Source: Rhodanobacter spathiphylli B39 (GTDB taxonomy: Bacteria > Pseudomonadota > Gammaproteobacteria > Xanthomonadales > Rhodanobacteraceae). From it: a stretch of DNA of 64,000 bases. A model generated the notes under the pieces. It had not been told where the DNA came from, made no database searches, and saw nothing but the letters and a program-made list of their open reading frames with translations. A program made the translations under genes and the position numbers. The stretch lies in assembly GCF_000264295.1 (NCBI RefSeq), contig NZ_AJXT01000043.1, positions 62,001 to 126,000 on the forward strand, given 5' to 3'. Below are positions 19,075 to 29,591 of this stretch, one piece after another (positions within the stretch are counted from its first letter, which is position 1; each line of letters opens with the position of its first letter).

Positions 19075-19152
19075 TGGGGTGGATGATGGGATTCGAACCC
19101 ACGACAACCGGAATCACAATCCGGGACTCTAACCAGCTGAGCTACATCCACC
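19075..19152 (-). tRNA. tRNA-His (anticodon GTG)
   Basis: The anticodon loop TTGTGAT gives GTG. The acceptor GTGGATG pairs with CATCCAC. Position 73 is C opposite an extra 5' G (position -1), the hallmark identity pair of tRNA-His. CCA is encoded. Confidence 0.95.
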
Positions 19153-19164
19153 ATCGTTTGATAC

Positions 19165-19241
19165 TGGTGCGCCAGACAGGACTCGAACCTGCAACCGTCG
19201 GCTTAGAAGGCCGATGCTCTATCCGGTTGAGCTACAGGCGC
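19165..19241 (-). tRNA. tRNA-Arg (anticodon TCT)
   Basis: 77 nt with CCA. The anticodon loop CTTCTAA gives TCT, which reads AGA/AGG. The acceptor GCGCCTG pairs with CTGGCGC except for a T-T mismatch at position 6:67. The rest of the cloverleaf is normal. Confidence 0.94.
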
Positions 19242-19265
19242 CGTCCTGTCGGCAGAACGTGTCGC

Positions 19266-19342
19266 TGGTCGGGGCAGAGGGATTCGAACCCCCGACTTTT
19301 GCGTCCCAAACGCAACGCTCTACCAGACTGAGCTATACCCCG
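19266..19342 (-). tRNA. tRNA-Pro (anticodon TGG)
   Basis: 77 nt with CCA. The anticodon loop TTTGGGA gives TGG. The acceptor CGGGGTA starts with C1, usual for bacterial tRNA-Pro. It is the first gene of the four-tRNA unit Pro-Arg-His-Lys. Confidence 0.95.
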
Positions 19343-19380
19343 CTTTCGAATCCCCGGTCATGTCGCACCGAAGCCTTGAA

Positions 19381-19409
19381 ATGTTACGGGTGACGCCTCG
19401 CCCAGTCAA
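19381..19409 (-). promoter_or_regulatory. Promoter of the tRNA Pro-Arg-His-Lys operon
   Basis: On the minus strand, TTGACT (19409-19404), a 17-bp spacer and TAACAT (19386-19381) stand 39 bp upstream of tRNA-Pro. Strength and position fit a stable-RNA promoter. Confidence 0.75.
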
Positions 19410-19445
19410 TCGTATCGAAGCACACCTTGGTATTTCCTCACCACC

Positions 19446-19483
19446 GTTTTCAACGCGGACCGTGCAGGCTCCTGGTTGAAAAC
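19446..19483. repeat. Inverted repeat between two tRNA units
   Basis: GTTTTCAAC and GTTGAAAAC (9 bp, perfect) are 20 bp apart in the gap between tRNA-Arg(ACG) and the promoter of the next tRNA unit. It may end the tRNA-Arg transcript, but no U-run follows. Confidence 0.5.
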
Positions 19484-19518
19484 AGGACGGATGCAGACAC
19501 CCTGTCCCGGAATAAAAA

Positions 19519-19595
19519 TGGTGCGCCCGGAGAGATTCGAACTCCCGACCACCTAGTTCGTAGCCAGGTACTCTATCCAACTGAGCTACGGGCGC
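19519..19595 (-). tRNA. tRNA-Arg (anticodon ACG)
   Basis: 77 nt with CCA. The anticodon loop CTACGAA gives ACG, whose A34 is normally edited to inosine to read CGU/CGC/CGA. The acceptor GCGCCCG pairs with CGGGCGC. It has its own promoter and is separated by 176 bp from the other four tRNAs. Confidence 0.96.
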
Positions 19596-19660
19596 ACTGT
19601 GAAACTTTTCAGCCGAACCGGCGGTTGTCTGGGGAACAAGCCGGCGAAGCCAGAAGCGGA

Positions 19661-19689
19661 ATTATTCAGACTCCGACCTCTTGCGTCAA
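19661..19689 (-). promoter_or_regulatory. Promoter of tRNA-Arg(ACG)
   Basis: On the minus strand, TTGACG (19689-19684), a 17-bp spacer and AATAAT (19666-19661). The predicted start is about 60 nt before the mature tRNA. Confidence 0.72.
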
Positions 19690-19740
19690 CCCTTTTCGCA
19701 AAATTTCTTCACCAAATTTGTCGCCGATGGTCCGACCATG

Positions 19741-19765
19741 AAAAAGGCGACCATCGGTCGCCCTT
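19741..19765 (-). terminator. Terminator of rlmE-ftsH
   Basis: Minus strand: GGCGACC, loop GAT, GGTCGCC, followed by TTTTT. It lies 34 bp after the ftsH stop. Confidence 0.88.
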
Positions 19766-19798
19766 TCCCGGTTGCTCGAATAGCCGTCCAAACGACGA

Positions 19799-21753
<1,955 letters not shown>

Positions 21754-21757
<4 letters not shown>

Positions 21758-22404
21758 GCACGGTTCTCGCCCGGTGACGCCGCGGCGGGCTTGCGGCCCG
21801 TCGCCAGCGCATATACCTCACGCGAACGCGCGCGGGAGGCCTTAGGTTTACGCATCGTCACGCGGCTGAAGTCCGCGCGCAAGCTGCGCAAGTAATCGTC
21901 AAAGCCGACACCCTGGAACAACTTGATCAGGAACGATCCGCCCGGCTTCAGCCATTCCCGGCTGAAGTCGAGCGCCAGTTCGCACAAAGCCATCGCGCGG
22001 ATCTGGTCGGCCAGGGCCACTCCACTCATATTGGGGGCCATGTCGCACAGTACAAGATCGACCTTGAGGCCATCCAGGCGCGACTCCAGCTCCTTCAACA
22101 CGCTTTCCTCGCGGAAGTCGCCCTGCAGGAAGTCCACCCCGGCAATGCTTTGCATCGGCAGGATGTCCAGGGCGAAGACCTTGCCGCTGTCGCCCAACCG
22201 GTTGCGCACCAGCTGGGACCAGCTGCCCGGCGCCGCACCGAGGTCGACCACGTTGATGCCCGGCTTGAGCAGCCGGTCGCGTTCGAGCAGTTCCTCCAGC
22301 TTGTAGACGGCACGCGAGCGCAGGCCCTCGGCCTGGGCCTTTTTCACGTATTCGTCGTTGAAATGTTCGCGCAGCCATACTGCACTGCTTTTGCTGCGGG
22401 CCAT
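21754..22404 (-). CDS. rlmE: 23S rRNA (uridine-2'-O)-methyltransferase
   Basis: A 216-residue RrmJ/FtsJ family enzyme that methylates the 2'-O of U2552 in the A-loop of 23S rRNA, in the assembled 50S subunit. The SAM motif reads [14 protein letters not shown]. The catalytic K-D-K-E tetrad is seen in the N-terminal [10 protein letters not shown] (Lys), [12 protein letters not shown] (Asp), [11 protein letters not shown] (Lys) and SREVY (Glu). The start ATG 22404 gives [11 protein letters not shown], as in the family. It is divergent from yhbY, an arrangement conserved in gammaproteobacteria. It is likely heat-induced together with ftsH, as in E. coli (inference). Confidence 0.96.
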
Positions 22405-22431
22405 GTCGTGCAATCGTCGATTGGGGAACGG

Positions 22432-22449
22432 GATACCCGCATGATACCC
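22432..22449. repeat. Direct repeat GATACCC x2 in the rlmE-yhbY divergent promoter region
   Basis: GATACCC, spacer GCAT, GATACCC: two copies 11 bp apart, about one helical turn, in the 81-bp gap between divergent starts. A regulatory role is possible but unproven. Confidence 0.4.
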
Positions 22450-22485
22450 TTTGCCGTTCATCAACCGTGAATCGAGTCCCACCGC

Positions 22486-22782
22486 ATGGCCCTCACCTCC
22501 TCGCAGATCCGTTACCTGCGCAGCCTCGCCCATGACCTGAGCGCGGTCGTCCTGCTGGGCAACAAGGGCGCCACGGAGGCCGTGGTGAAGGAACTGAACC
22601 AGGCGCTGGACATCCACGAACTGGTCAAGATCAAGCTGTCCGGCGGCGACAAGGAAGAGCGCCAGGCGCAGATCGACGTGCTCACCGGCGGCACCGGCGC
22701 CGAGCAGATCCAACAGATCGGCCATGTCGTGGTGCTGTTCCGCCGCAATGTCGACGAACCGAAGATCGCCCTGCCACGCTGA
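22486..22782 (+). CDS. yhbY: Ribosome assembly RNA-binding protein YhbY (CRM domain)
   Basis: A 98-residue protein consisting of one CRM/YhbY domain that binds the pre-50S ribosomal subunit. The conserved start [16 protein letters not shown] and the [27 protein letters not shown] loop with the GxxG motif are present, as is HVVVLFRRN near the end. The ATG at 22486 is the usual start. It stands opposite rlmE, another 50S factor. The next gene starts at its stop codon (TGATG). Confidence 0.95.
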   Translation: MALTSSQIRYLRSLAHDLSAVVLLGNKGATEAVVKELNQALDIHELVKIKLSGGDKEERQAQIDVLTGGTGAEQIQQIGHVVVLFRRNVDEPKIALPR

Positions 22783-23159
22783 TGGATCTGTCGCTGGAAC
22801 GCCCCGAAGGCTATCTGTACGTGCGCCGGGTGGCCGCGCACGGCATCACCCTGATTGATCGCGAACTCACCTCAAGCTTTCTGCTGGCTCCGGACAGGGC
22901 GATCGAGAACTGGCCCGTCACGGCTGTCGAGACGCTCGATGCCGGCCATGTCGAAGCCTTGCTGGCAATGAACCCCGAGCTGGTCGTGCTGGGTACCGGG
23001 GCGCGCCAGGCCTTCCCGGCGGCCGCGTTCATGGCGGGCTTCCTGCGCAGGAACATCGGCATCGAGGTGATGGACAACGCCGCTGCAGCGCGCACCTACA
23101 ACCTGCTGGCCGACGAAGGCCGCCGGGTGGTCGCCGCCTTCATCCTTCGGCCCGGCTGA
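22782..23159 (+). CDS. Mth938-like domain protein (DUF498/NDUFAF3-like)
   Basis: A 125-residue protein of the Mth938 fold. The features are an N-terminal strand with [16 protein letters not shown], the loop [13 protein letters not shown] (the conserved GTG block of the family) and a C-terminal helix [19 protein letters not shown]. The human member NDUFAF3 helps assemble complex I; the bacterial role is unsettled. The start ATG overlaps the yhbY stop (TGATG), so both are on one transcript. It is convergent with nlpD. Confidence 0.85.
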   Translation: MDLSLERPEGYLYVRRVAAHGITLIDRELTSSFLLAPDRAIENWPVTAVETLDAGHVEALLAMNPELVVLGTGARQAFPAAAFMAGFLRRNIGIEVMDNAAAARTYNLLADEGRRVVAAFILRPG

Positions 23160-23199
23160 TTGCCCCTGCGCGCAGGCCGCGGCCGCGTGCCCGACCGCA

Positions 23200-24195
23200 T
23201 CAACGCTGCGGCAGATAGCCCAGCGGATCGACCGGATTGCCATCCTTGCGGATCTGGAATTCCAGTTCGTTGCGGGTGGTACCGGTCGAGCCCATCTCGG
23301 CGATCTGCTGCCCCCTGCTCACCTGCTGCCCTTCCTTGACCAGCCGCTTGCGGTTGTGGCCATACGCCGACAGGAAGCTGTCGCTGTGCTTGATGATCAC
23401 CAGTTCGCCATAGCCGACCAGGCCGTTGCCGCTGTAGACCACCACGCCATCGGCGGCCGCCCGGATCGGATCGCCGGACTTGCCCGCGATCTCGATGCCG
23501 GGAATCGCATCGGCGCTGTTGAAGCGACCCACCAGGTTGCCCTCGGCTGGCCAGTGCCACTGCACGCCGCTGACCACCCGCGAAACGCCCGCCGCCGGCG
23601 TGGCCGGGGGCGGCATCGCGGCCGCTGGCACCGGCGCAACGCCGGCGACCGGCACGACACTGGCGGCGGCGGCAACCGCAGGCCTGACCGGCTTTGCCGT
23701 CGTGGCCACCGGCGGAGCTGCCTGCCCGGCAGCCGGATGCGCGGCGGCCGGAACCCCCGCGGCCGCCGCCGTGGCGGGTGATGCCGGCGTCGGCACGGAC
23801 TCGAACACCGGCGCGGCGGCGACGCTCGACCCAGTTGCCCGCACCGGCGCAGCCGCGTTCGACGGTGCCACCACACGCCTGCCCGGCGGCGCCAGCGTCA
23901 GGCGCTGCCCCGGCCAGATCGTGTACGGCTCGGCGATCCCGTTCCACTGGGCCAGATCGCGAAAATCCACGCCCTTGCGGAATGCGATCGAATAAAGCGT
24001 GTCGCCATGCAATACCTGGTAGCTGCCACCGGGTATCGGCGTACGCGCGGGAACGGGCGGCGGAGTGACCACGGCGGCGTGGCGATAGGTCGTTCCGGCC
24101 GCCGGTTCCACCACCACCGAGCTGCGCATGGTGCCGCAAGCGGCAAGCAGCGAGGCTGCGACCAGCAACGCCGGCCATTGAAGATATCGATCCAT
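23200..24195 (-). CDS. nlpD: NlpD-type lipoprotein: LysM plus degenerate LytM/M23 domain
   Basis: A 331-residue lipoprotein. The signal peptide MDRYLQWPALLVAASLLAAC ends in the lipobox. A LysM domain (YQVLHGDTLYSIAFRKGVDFRDLAQWNG) at about 58-105 binds peptidoglycan. A long Ala/Pro/Val-rich linker leads to the LytM domain from about 220. The LytM zinc residues are lost: the usual HxGxD site reads PGIEIAG, and HxH near the end is EFQIR. The protein is therefore an amidase activator rather than a hydrolase, as in E. coli NlpD, which turns on AmiC at the septum. I chose ATG 24195 because it gives a clean lipoprotein signal. rpoS is not downstream. Confidence 0.9.
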   Translation of the reverse strand: MDRYLQWPALLVAASLLAACGTMRSSVVVEPAAGTTYRHAAVVTPPPVPARTPIPGGSYQVLHGDTLYSIAFRKGVDFRDLAQWNGIAEPYTIWPGQRLTLAPPGRRVVAPSNAAAPVRATGSSVAAAPVFESVPTPASPATAAAAGVPAAAHPAAGQAAPPVATTAKPVRPAVAAAASVVPVAGVAPVPAAAMPPPATPAAGVSRVVSGVQWHWPAEGNLVGRFNSADAIPGIEIAGKSGDPIRAAADGVVVYSGNGLVGYGELVIIKHSDSFLSAYGHNRKRLVKEGQQVSRGQQIAEMGSTGTTRNELEFQIRKDGNPVDPLGYLPQR

Positions 24196-24288
24196 GGGCA
24201 TCAGCATACCGAGGCAGACAGTGATTTTCATGCGACGTCACCGTGGCGGGAGGCCGCCAGGCTCGCCCGACTTGAAAAATTCACCACT

Positions 24289-24897
24289 TCAGCGCAGGAC
24301 GAACCACCACACCAGCAGCAGCGCCAGCGCCAGCAAGGCCGTCCAGCCGATCCACTCGACGTATTTGTGCAGGATGCGCTCGGCGCGTTCGCCGAACAGG
24401 CGGATCAACAGGGCAAGCAGCCACACGCGCTTGCCACGGCCGAGCCCGATGCAGGCCAGGAACGGCAGGATCGGCACGCCGATGATGCCGCAGGCCCAGG
24501 TGACGAACTTCATCGGCACCACCGGCTGCAGCGCGGCCAGGATCAGCACGCCGAACATGCCCCAGTGATGCTCGACCATCTGCTTGCTCAGCACCGCCAC
24601 GCCCTGTTCGATCGGCGTCAGCAGATGCAGCGCATCCAGCGCGGGCCGCAGCGCATGGAAGGCCCAGTGGCCCAGCACGTAGCCGACCAGGGCGCCCAGC
24701 AGCGAAAACAGCAGGCTGATGTTGGCGAAAAAGAACGCCTTGTGCCGCTTGCCCAGCATCATCGGCGCCAGCATCACTTCCGGCGGAATCGGAAAGATGA
24801 ACGCCTCGACGAAACTGAGCCCGGACAGGTAGTACAACGCTCTGCGATCGCGCGCCCAGCTCAGTGCACGCGCGTACAGCCCGGCAAACAGGCGCAT
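24289..24897 (-). CDS. yqaA: DedA-family membrane protein YqaA
   Basis: A 202-residue inner-membrane protein of the DedA/VTT family (putative lipid-scramblase or flippase fold). It has four to five hydrophobic segments. The conserved half-loop is EAFIFPIPPEVMLAPMML, and the second is AALQPVVPMKFVTWACGIIG, with its Pro residues inside the membrane. Its start overlaps the pcm stop by one base. The position between pcm and nlpD is common in xanthomonads, and the role is unknown. Confidence 0.88.
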   Translation of the reverse strand: MRLFAGLYARALSWARDRRALYYLSGLSFVEAFIFPIPPEVMLAPMMLGKRHKAFFFANISLLFSLLGALVGYVLGHWAFHALRPALDALHLLTPIEQGVAVLSKQMVEHHWGMFGVLILAALQPVVPMKFVTWACGIIGVPILPFLACIGLGRGKRVWLLALLIRLFGERAERILHKYVEWIGWTALLALALLLVWWFVLR

Positions 24898-25592
24898 CAG
24901 CCGATACCGCCAAGCAGGGGCACGAAGCTGACCGGGCCGAGTTCTTCCTGGATGAAGTCACCCTGCCCGTCGCCACGCATGCGGATCAGCGTTTGCCGGC
25001 TGGGTGAACCCACCGGCGCCACCAGCACGCCGGTCGGGCTGAGCTGATCGAGGATGCGGGTGGGAATGGTGTCGCCGGCGGCGGTGAGGATGATCGCGTC
25101 GAACGGCGCCTCGTCGGGCCAGCCCAGCTTGCCGTCGTCGTGGCGCGAACGCAGGTTGGTCAGGCCCAGTTGGCGGAAGCGGCGGCGGGCCTGGCGCAAC
25201 AGCGCCTCGATCCGCTCCACCGTGAACAGCTGCGGCACCAGCGCGGCCAGCACGGCGGCCTGGTAGCCCGAGCCGGTGCCGATTTCCAGCACCTTCTGCG
25301 GCATGCCCTGCCTGGCGTCGAAATGCTCGAGCAGCGCCTCGGTCATGCGCGCCACCACCCACGGTTGCGAGATGGTCTGGCCATGGCCGATCGGCAGCGC
25401 GTCGTTCTCGTAGGCGCGCGAATGCAGCGCCTGATCGATGAAGTGATGGCGCGGCAGGTTGCGGATCACTTCGATCACCCGCGCATCGCGAATGCCGCTG
25501 TCCTTGAGCATCGCGGCCAGCCGGTCGCGGGCGCGCTGCGACGTCATGCCCTCGCCCTTCAGCTCTGCCGCCGGCAGTGGATAGACCGTCAT
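24897..25592 (-). CDS. pcm: Protein-L-isoaspartate O-methyltransferase
   Basis: A 231-residue SAM-dependent enzyme that methylates isoaspartyl residues in aged proteins so they can revert to aspartate. Conserved parts are LPRHHFIDQALHSRAYENDALPIGHGQTISQP, with the substrate-binding loop, and VLEIGTGSGYQAAVLAAL (SAM motif I), then ILTAAGDTIP and LDQLSPTGVLVAPVG. It starts 3 bp after the surE stop and runs into yqaA. The order surE-pcm-nlpD is the conserved stationary-phase survival operon. Confidence 0.95.
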   Translation of the reverse strand: MTVYPLPAAELKGEGMTSQRARDRLAAMLKDSGIRDARVIEVIRNLPRHHFIDQALHSRAYENDALPIGHGQTISQPWVVARMTEALLEHFDARQGMPQKVLEIGTGSGYQAAVLAALVPQLFTVERIEALLRQARRRFRQLGLTNLRSRHDDGKLGWPDEAPFDAIILTAAGDTIPTRILDQLSPTGVLVAPVGSPSRQTLIRMRGDGQGDFIQEELGPVSFVPLLGGIG

Positions 25593-25595
25593 GGC

Positions 25596-26405
25596 TCAGG
25601 CCACCTCGTTCGTGGGTTTGCGGCCGTCGGCCATCGCGTCGCTCATCTCGTCGCTGAGCGGCTGCATCCAGCTGCTGACTTTCTCCAGTGCCTGGAACCG
25701 GGTCAGATCAACATGGATCGGCGTCACCGAGACGAAACCTCGCCGCACGGCGTTGAAGTCGGTGCCGGGGCCGGCGTCATCGGCCTCGCCGGCCGGGCCG
25801 ATCCACCAGATCGGCCGCCCCCGCGGATCGGTCTGCGCGATGCAGGGGGCCGCGCGATGGCGACGTCCGAGCCGGGTGACCTCGAAGCCCTGGATGTCGG
25901 CCCAGGGAAGGTCGGGCACGTTGACGTTGAGGATGGTGTCGGCGGGCAGCGGATCGACCAGCAGGCGGTTCATCAGCAGCAGCACCGCTTTCGCGGCCGA
26001 GTCGTAGTGCACGCCCTTGTGGTCGTGGCTGACCAGCGACACGGCGATCGCCGGCAGCCCCAGGAAGCGTCCTTCCATCGCCGCCGAGACGGTGCCGGAA
26101 TAGATCACGTCGTCGCCGAGGTTGGCGGAGTTGTTGATGCCCGACACGACCATGTCCGGCTCTTCATCGAGCAGGCCGGCCAGCGCCAGATGCACGCAAT
26201 CGGTTGGCGTGCCCGCCACCCGGTAATAGCCGTTGGCCATCGGCAACACCCGCAAGGGTGCGTCCAGGGTCAGCGAATTGCTTGCGCCGGAGCGATCCCG
26301 GTCGGGCGCGACCACGGTCACGTCCGCCACTTCGCCCAGACGCTCGGCCAGCACGCGGATGCCCGGGGCATCCACGCCATCGTCGTTACTTACCAGAACT
26401 CGCAT
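25596..26405 (-). CDS. surE: 5'/3'-nucleotidase SurE
   Basis: A 269-residue metal-dependent phosphatase acting on nucleoside monophosphates, and on polyphosphate in E. coli. It starts [16 protein letters not shown], in which the two Asp residues bind the metal. Other conserved blocks are [15 protein letters not shown] (with the metal Ser), [11 protein letters not shown] and [26 protein letters not shown] (with the metal Asn). The ATG at 26405 is fixed by the family N-terminus. It is the first gene of surE-pcm-yqaA, divergent from the Smr gene. Confidence 0.96.
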   Translation of the reverse strand: MRVLVSNDDGVDAPGIRVLAERLGEVADVTVVAPDRDRSGASNSLTLDAPLRVLPMANGYYRVAGTPTDCVHLALAGLLDEEPDMVVSGINNSANLGDDVIYSGTVSAAMEGRFLGLPAIAVSLVSHDHKGVHYDSAAKAVLLLMNRLLVDPLPADTILNVNVPDLPWADIQGFEVTRLGRRHRAAPCIAQTDPRGRPIWWIGPAGEADDAGPGTDFNAVRRGFVSVTPIHVDLTRFQALEKVSSWMQPLSDEMSDAMADGRKPTNEVA

Positions 26406-26561
26406 GATGCTCCGTGGAAAGCGACACGCAGGCGCGCATTCCATCCTGCGGCAGCGCACTGCTGAAGCCTCGAAGTCTACCGGAGCGCGTCCCCGGTTTC
26501 ACGCCGTTCTTCGGCGCTTCTGCCAGTCGCCCGGCCGCGCCGCATTGGGTAGCATGGCCCG

Positions 26562-27107
26562 ATGAAGCGCCGTCCGCCCGCTCCGATCACCGATGCCGAC
26601 AGCCAGCTGTTTCGCGAGGCGATCGGCGAGGTGCGCGTGCTCGATCCGGTGGCCGCACCGCCGGCCGCGGCGCGACCGGCGCCGCACCCGCACATGCTGG
26701 AGGCCGACGAAGCGGCCGTGCCGGGCGAGCTGCTGGACATGGCGTTCGACCCGGCCGTGCTCGAAGTCGGCGAAGAGCTGGGCTACCTGCGCGACGGCTA
26801 TCCGCCGAAGCTGCTGCGCCAGCTCAAGCGCGGCCAGTTCAGCGTGCAGGACGACCTCGACCTGCACCAGATGAACGCCGCCGCCGCACAAGCCAGCATC
26901 GTGGCCTTCCTCGCCGAAGCGAAGCAACACGGGCTGCGCTGCGTGCGCATCGTGCATGGCAAGGGCTTGCGCTCGAAGTCCGCCGGGCCGGTACTGAAGG
27001 GACTCACCGATCGCATGCTGCGCCGGCGCGACGACGTGATCGCGTTCGCCTCGGCGCGGCCGGCGTTGGGCGGCACCGGCGCGGTCGTGGTATTGCTCAA
27101 GGGCTGA
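26562..27107 (+). CDS. Smr-domain protein (SmrA/YdaL-like)
   Basis: A 181-residue protein. The C-terminal 85 residues form an Smr domain: QDDLDLHQMNAAAAQASIVAFL (DLHG-like motif as DLHQM), then RIVHGKGLRSK (HGxG motif) and the closing GGTGAVVVLLKG. Smr domains occur at the C-terminus of MutS2 and as stand-alone nucleases that nick DNA or cleave mRNA at stalled ribosomes. The N-terminal half is Ala/Pro-rich with a helix. It sits alone on the plus strand between surE and truD, which are on the minus strand. Confidence 0.88.
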   Translation: MKRRPPAPITDADSQLFREAIGEVRVLDPVAAPPAAARPAPHPHMLEADEAAVPGELLDMAFDPAVLEVGEELGYLRDGYPPKLLRQLKRGQFSVQDDLDLHQMNAAAAQASIVAFLAEAKQHGLRCVRIVHGKGLRSKSAGPVLKGLTDRMLRRRDDVIAFASARPALGGTGAVVVLLKG

Positions 27108-27125
27108 CTCCGGCAACACAACCCG

Positions 27126-28136
27126 CTACACGATCGTGGCCAGCTCGCGCACGACGACGGTGGCATAAGCGCCCGCAGGCAATTCGAACGACAGCTCCAG
27201 CGCATCGTCGGCGAGCCAGTGCCAGCGCAAGTCCTTCGGCAGCAGACGCAACGGCCGGCGCTCCTGGTCCATCCGCGCCGCCACCAGGCCCGCCACGAGG
27301 TCACTGTCATGCGCGGCGACCTGGCGTTCCAGCTCACCCACGTCATCTTCGGAGGGCGGCTCGCCCTGCCCCCACAACGGGCCGGAGGGATGGATGTCGG
27401 CGCGGGCCAGGCGCTCGGCCAGCTCGGGCGTGAACGGCTCGGGCCCGAACCAGGAACGCGAGCCGGCCAGCGACCAGATCTCGCCCTGCAGCGGCGTATC
27501 CCACGCGTTGCGCTCGACCCGCGCCGCCAGCACGTTGTTGAAGATGTGCGAGCGGGCCGCCGACAGCAGCATCGAGCGCTTGTCGCGGTCGACGCGGCGC
27601 CCGCCGAACATCGCGCGGGCTTGGGCGACGTTGCCGCCTTCCCGGCCGAAGCGCTGTTCGCCGAAGTAGTTCGGCACGCCCCGGGCAGCGACCTGCGCAA
27701 GCACCGCCTCGGTCGCGGCGCGGTCGCCCGCGGCTTCGCGCAATACCAGCACGAAGCGGTTGCCGCGCAGCGCACCGCGCTTGAGTTTGCGCGAATGGCG
27801 GGTGGCGGCCAGCACCTTTACCTCGGCATGGGGAAAGGCCGACCAGTCCGGATCGGGCTTGCCGGCCAGTTGCACCGAAAAGGTCTGGCGGGTCACCGCG
27901 TGGCGATCCTTCATGCCGGCAAAGCCCACCGCCAGCGGGGGCACGCCGGCGAACTTCGCCAGTTCGCGGGCGACCCAGTCGGTGTTCGCGCCGCGCTTTT
28001 CCACCCACAGCAGGGCGTGCTCGCCGGTGCCGTCGGCGTCATGGCCCAGCACTTCCTCGACCTGGAAATCCTCGGCGCTGACGCGCATCCGGGCAGTCAG
28101 CGGAGGATGGCCGAAGGCTTGGGGAAGTTCAGACAT
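27126..28136 (-). CDS. truD: tRNA pseudouridine(13) synthase TruD
   Basis: A 336-residue enzyme that makes pseudouridine 13 in tRNA-Glu. The catalytic Asp lies in GFAGMKDRHAVTRQTFSV, a motif unique to TruD. Further marks are VEEVLGHDADGTGEHALLWVEKRGANT near the N-terminus, SRKLKRGALRGNRFVLVLR and GVPNYFGEQRFGREGGN. Between positions about 160 and 300 lies the TRUD insertion domain. I chose ATG 28136 over the upstream 28151 by family. It is in the conserved ispDF-truD-surE order, here with mgtE between ispF and truD. Confidence 0.95.
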   Translation of the reverse strand: MSELPQAFGHPPLTARMRVSAEDFQVEEVLGHDADGTGEHALLWVEKRGANTDWVARELAKFAGVPPLAVGFAGMKDRHAVTRQTFSVQLAGKPDPDWSAFPHAEVKVLAATRHSRKLKRGALRGNRFVLVLREAAGDRAATEAVLAQVAARGVPNYFGEQRFGREGGNVAQARAMFGGRRVDRDKRSMLLSAARSHIFNNVLAARVERNAWDTPLQGEIWSLAGSRSWFGPEPFTPELAERLARADIHPSGPLWGQGEPPSEDDVGELERQVAAHDSDLVAGLVAARMDQERRPLRLLPKDLRWHWLADDALELSFELPAGAYATVVVRELATIV

Positions 28137-28196
28137 GGGGGTTCCCGGCAACGATGATTCGGAATGGCGTGCAGCGGCGGGCGCGCCAGGCCCGGA

Positions 28197-29591
28197 CTAG
28201 ACCAGAAAGATCGTGGCCAGTCCGAGGAAGATGAAAAAGCCGCCGCTGTCGGTCATCGCGGTGATCAGCACGCTGGAACCCAGCGCCGGATCGCGCCCGA
28301 ATTTCGTCATCAGCACGGGAATGCCGACACCGGCAAACGCCGCCAGCAGCAGGTTCAGCGTCATCGCCGCCGTCATCACCAGGCCCAGCGAGAGGCTGTC
28401 GTACAGCAACCACGCCACCAGGCCGATCACCCCGCCCCAGATCAGGCCGTTGACCAGCGACACGGTCAGTTCCTTGCGCCACAGGCGCTTGGCGCTCTCG
28501 GCGGTGATCTGGTTCAGCGCCAGCGCGCGCACGATCATGGTGATGGTCTGGTTGCCGGAATTGCCGCCGATGCCGGCCACGATCGGCATCAGCGCGGCCA
28601 GCGCCACCAGCCGCTCGATCGAGCCCTCGAACAGGCCGATCACCCGCGAGGCGATGAAGGCGGTGACCAGGTTGATCGCCAGCCACGACCAGCGGTTCTT
28701 CAGCGAAGCCCACACCGAGGCGAAGATGTCTTCCTCCTCGCGCAGGCCGCCGCGGCTGAGTGCCTCGCTTTCGCTCTCCTCGCGGATCACGTCGACCATC
28801 GCGTCGATGGTGATGCGACCGATCAGGTGGCCGCGGTCGTCGACCACCGGCGCGGTCACCAGGTCGTAGCGCTCGAACGCCTGGGCCACGTCGTAGGCGT
28901 CGTCGGCGGGATGGAAGGTGTTGACGTCCGGCGCCATCACCTCGCTGACCATCTTCTCCGGCGAATTCACCAGCAACCAGTGCAGCGGCAGCACGCCGGT
29001 CAGCAGGTTGTCCTGGTTGATCACGAACAGCTTGTCGGTCTGCGCCGGCAGTTCGTCCCAGCGGCGCAGGTAGCGCAGCACCACTTCCAGGCTGACGTCC
29101 TCGCGGATGGTGACCATCTCGAAGTCCATCAGCGCGCCGAGCTGGTCGTCCCCCCAGGACAGCGCCGACTGCACCTGCTCGCGCTGCTGCGCATCGAGGC
29201 CGGCCATCAGCTCCGGCAGCATCGCCGTGGGCAGGTCCTCGACCAGGTCGGCCAGTTCGTCGGCGTCCAGCGTTTCGGCCGCGGCGAGGATCTCGTGCCG
29301 GTCCATGTCCGCGATCAGCGACTCGCGCACCGCGTCGGACACTTCCAGCAGGATCTCGCCGTCGCGATCGGCCTTGACCAGTTGCCAGACCGCGAGACGG
29401 TCGTCCAGCGGCAGCGATTCGAGGATGAAGGCGATATCGGCCGGGTGCAGCGCATCCAGTTGCAGGCGCAACTCGGCCTGCAGCTCTTCGGTCAGCGGAA
29501 CATCGTCGTCCTGCCGGTGCAGCACGCCCTGAATGGCTTCAAGCTGGTCATGCAGTCGACCGACCGCGCTGCGGGTCTCGATCTCGCTCAC
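28197..29591 (-). CDS. mgtE: Magnesium transporter MgtE
   Basis: A 464-residue Mg2+ channel/transporter of the inner membrane. The order is the N-domain (about 30-135, [22 protein letters not shown] repeats), a CBS pair (about 140-260; [19 protein letters not shown] and [17 protein letters not shown]), the connecting plug helix and five membrane helices (from about 295). The pore signature is [20 protein letters not shown]. Binding of Mg2+ to the N/CBS domains closes the pore in the family. The start is GTG 29591 inside GTGTGA, overlapping the ispF stop. Its place inside the isoprenoid-truD cluster is unusual relative to E. coli. Confidence 0.93.
   Translation of the reverse strand: MSEIETRSAVGRLHDQLEAIQGVLHRQDDDVPLTEELQAELRLQLDALHPADIAFILESLPLDDRLAVWQLVKADRDGEILLEVSDAVRESLIADMDRHEILAAAETLDADELADLVEDLPTAMLPELMAGLDAQQREQVQSALSWGDDQLGALMDFEMVTIREDVSLEVVLRYLRRWDELPAQTDKLFVINQDNLLTGVLPLHWLLVNSPEKMVSEVMAPDVNTFHPADDAYDVAQAFERYDLVTAPVVDDRGHLIGRITIDAMVDVIREESESEALSRGGLREEEDIFASVWASLKNRWSWLAINLVTAFIASRVIGLFEGSIERLVALAALMPIVAGIGGNSGNQTITMIVRALALNQITAESAKRLWRKELTVSLVNGLIWGGVIGLVAWLLYDSLSLGLVMTAAMTLNLLLAAFAGVGIPVLMTKFGRDPALGSSVLITAMTDSGGFFIFLGLATIFLV

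Noticed and set aside
23500..23880. Repetitive Ala/Pro/Val coding stretch as a repeat element
   Set aside because: It is the low-complexity linker between LysM and LytM domains of NlpD.
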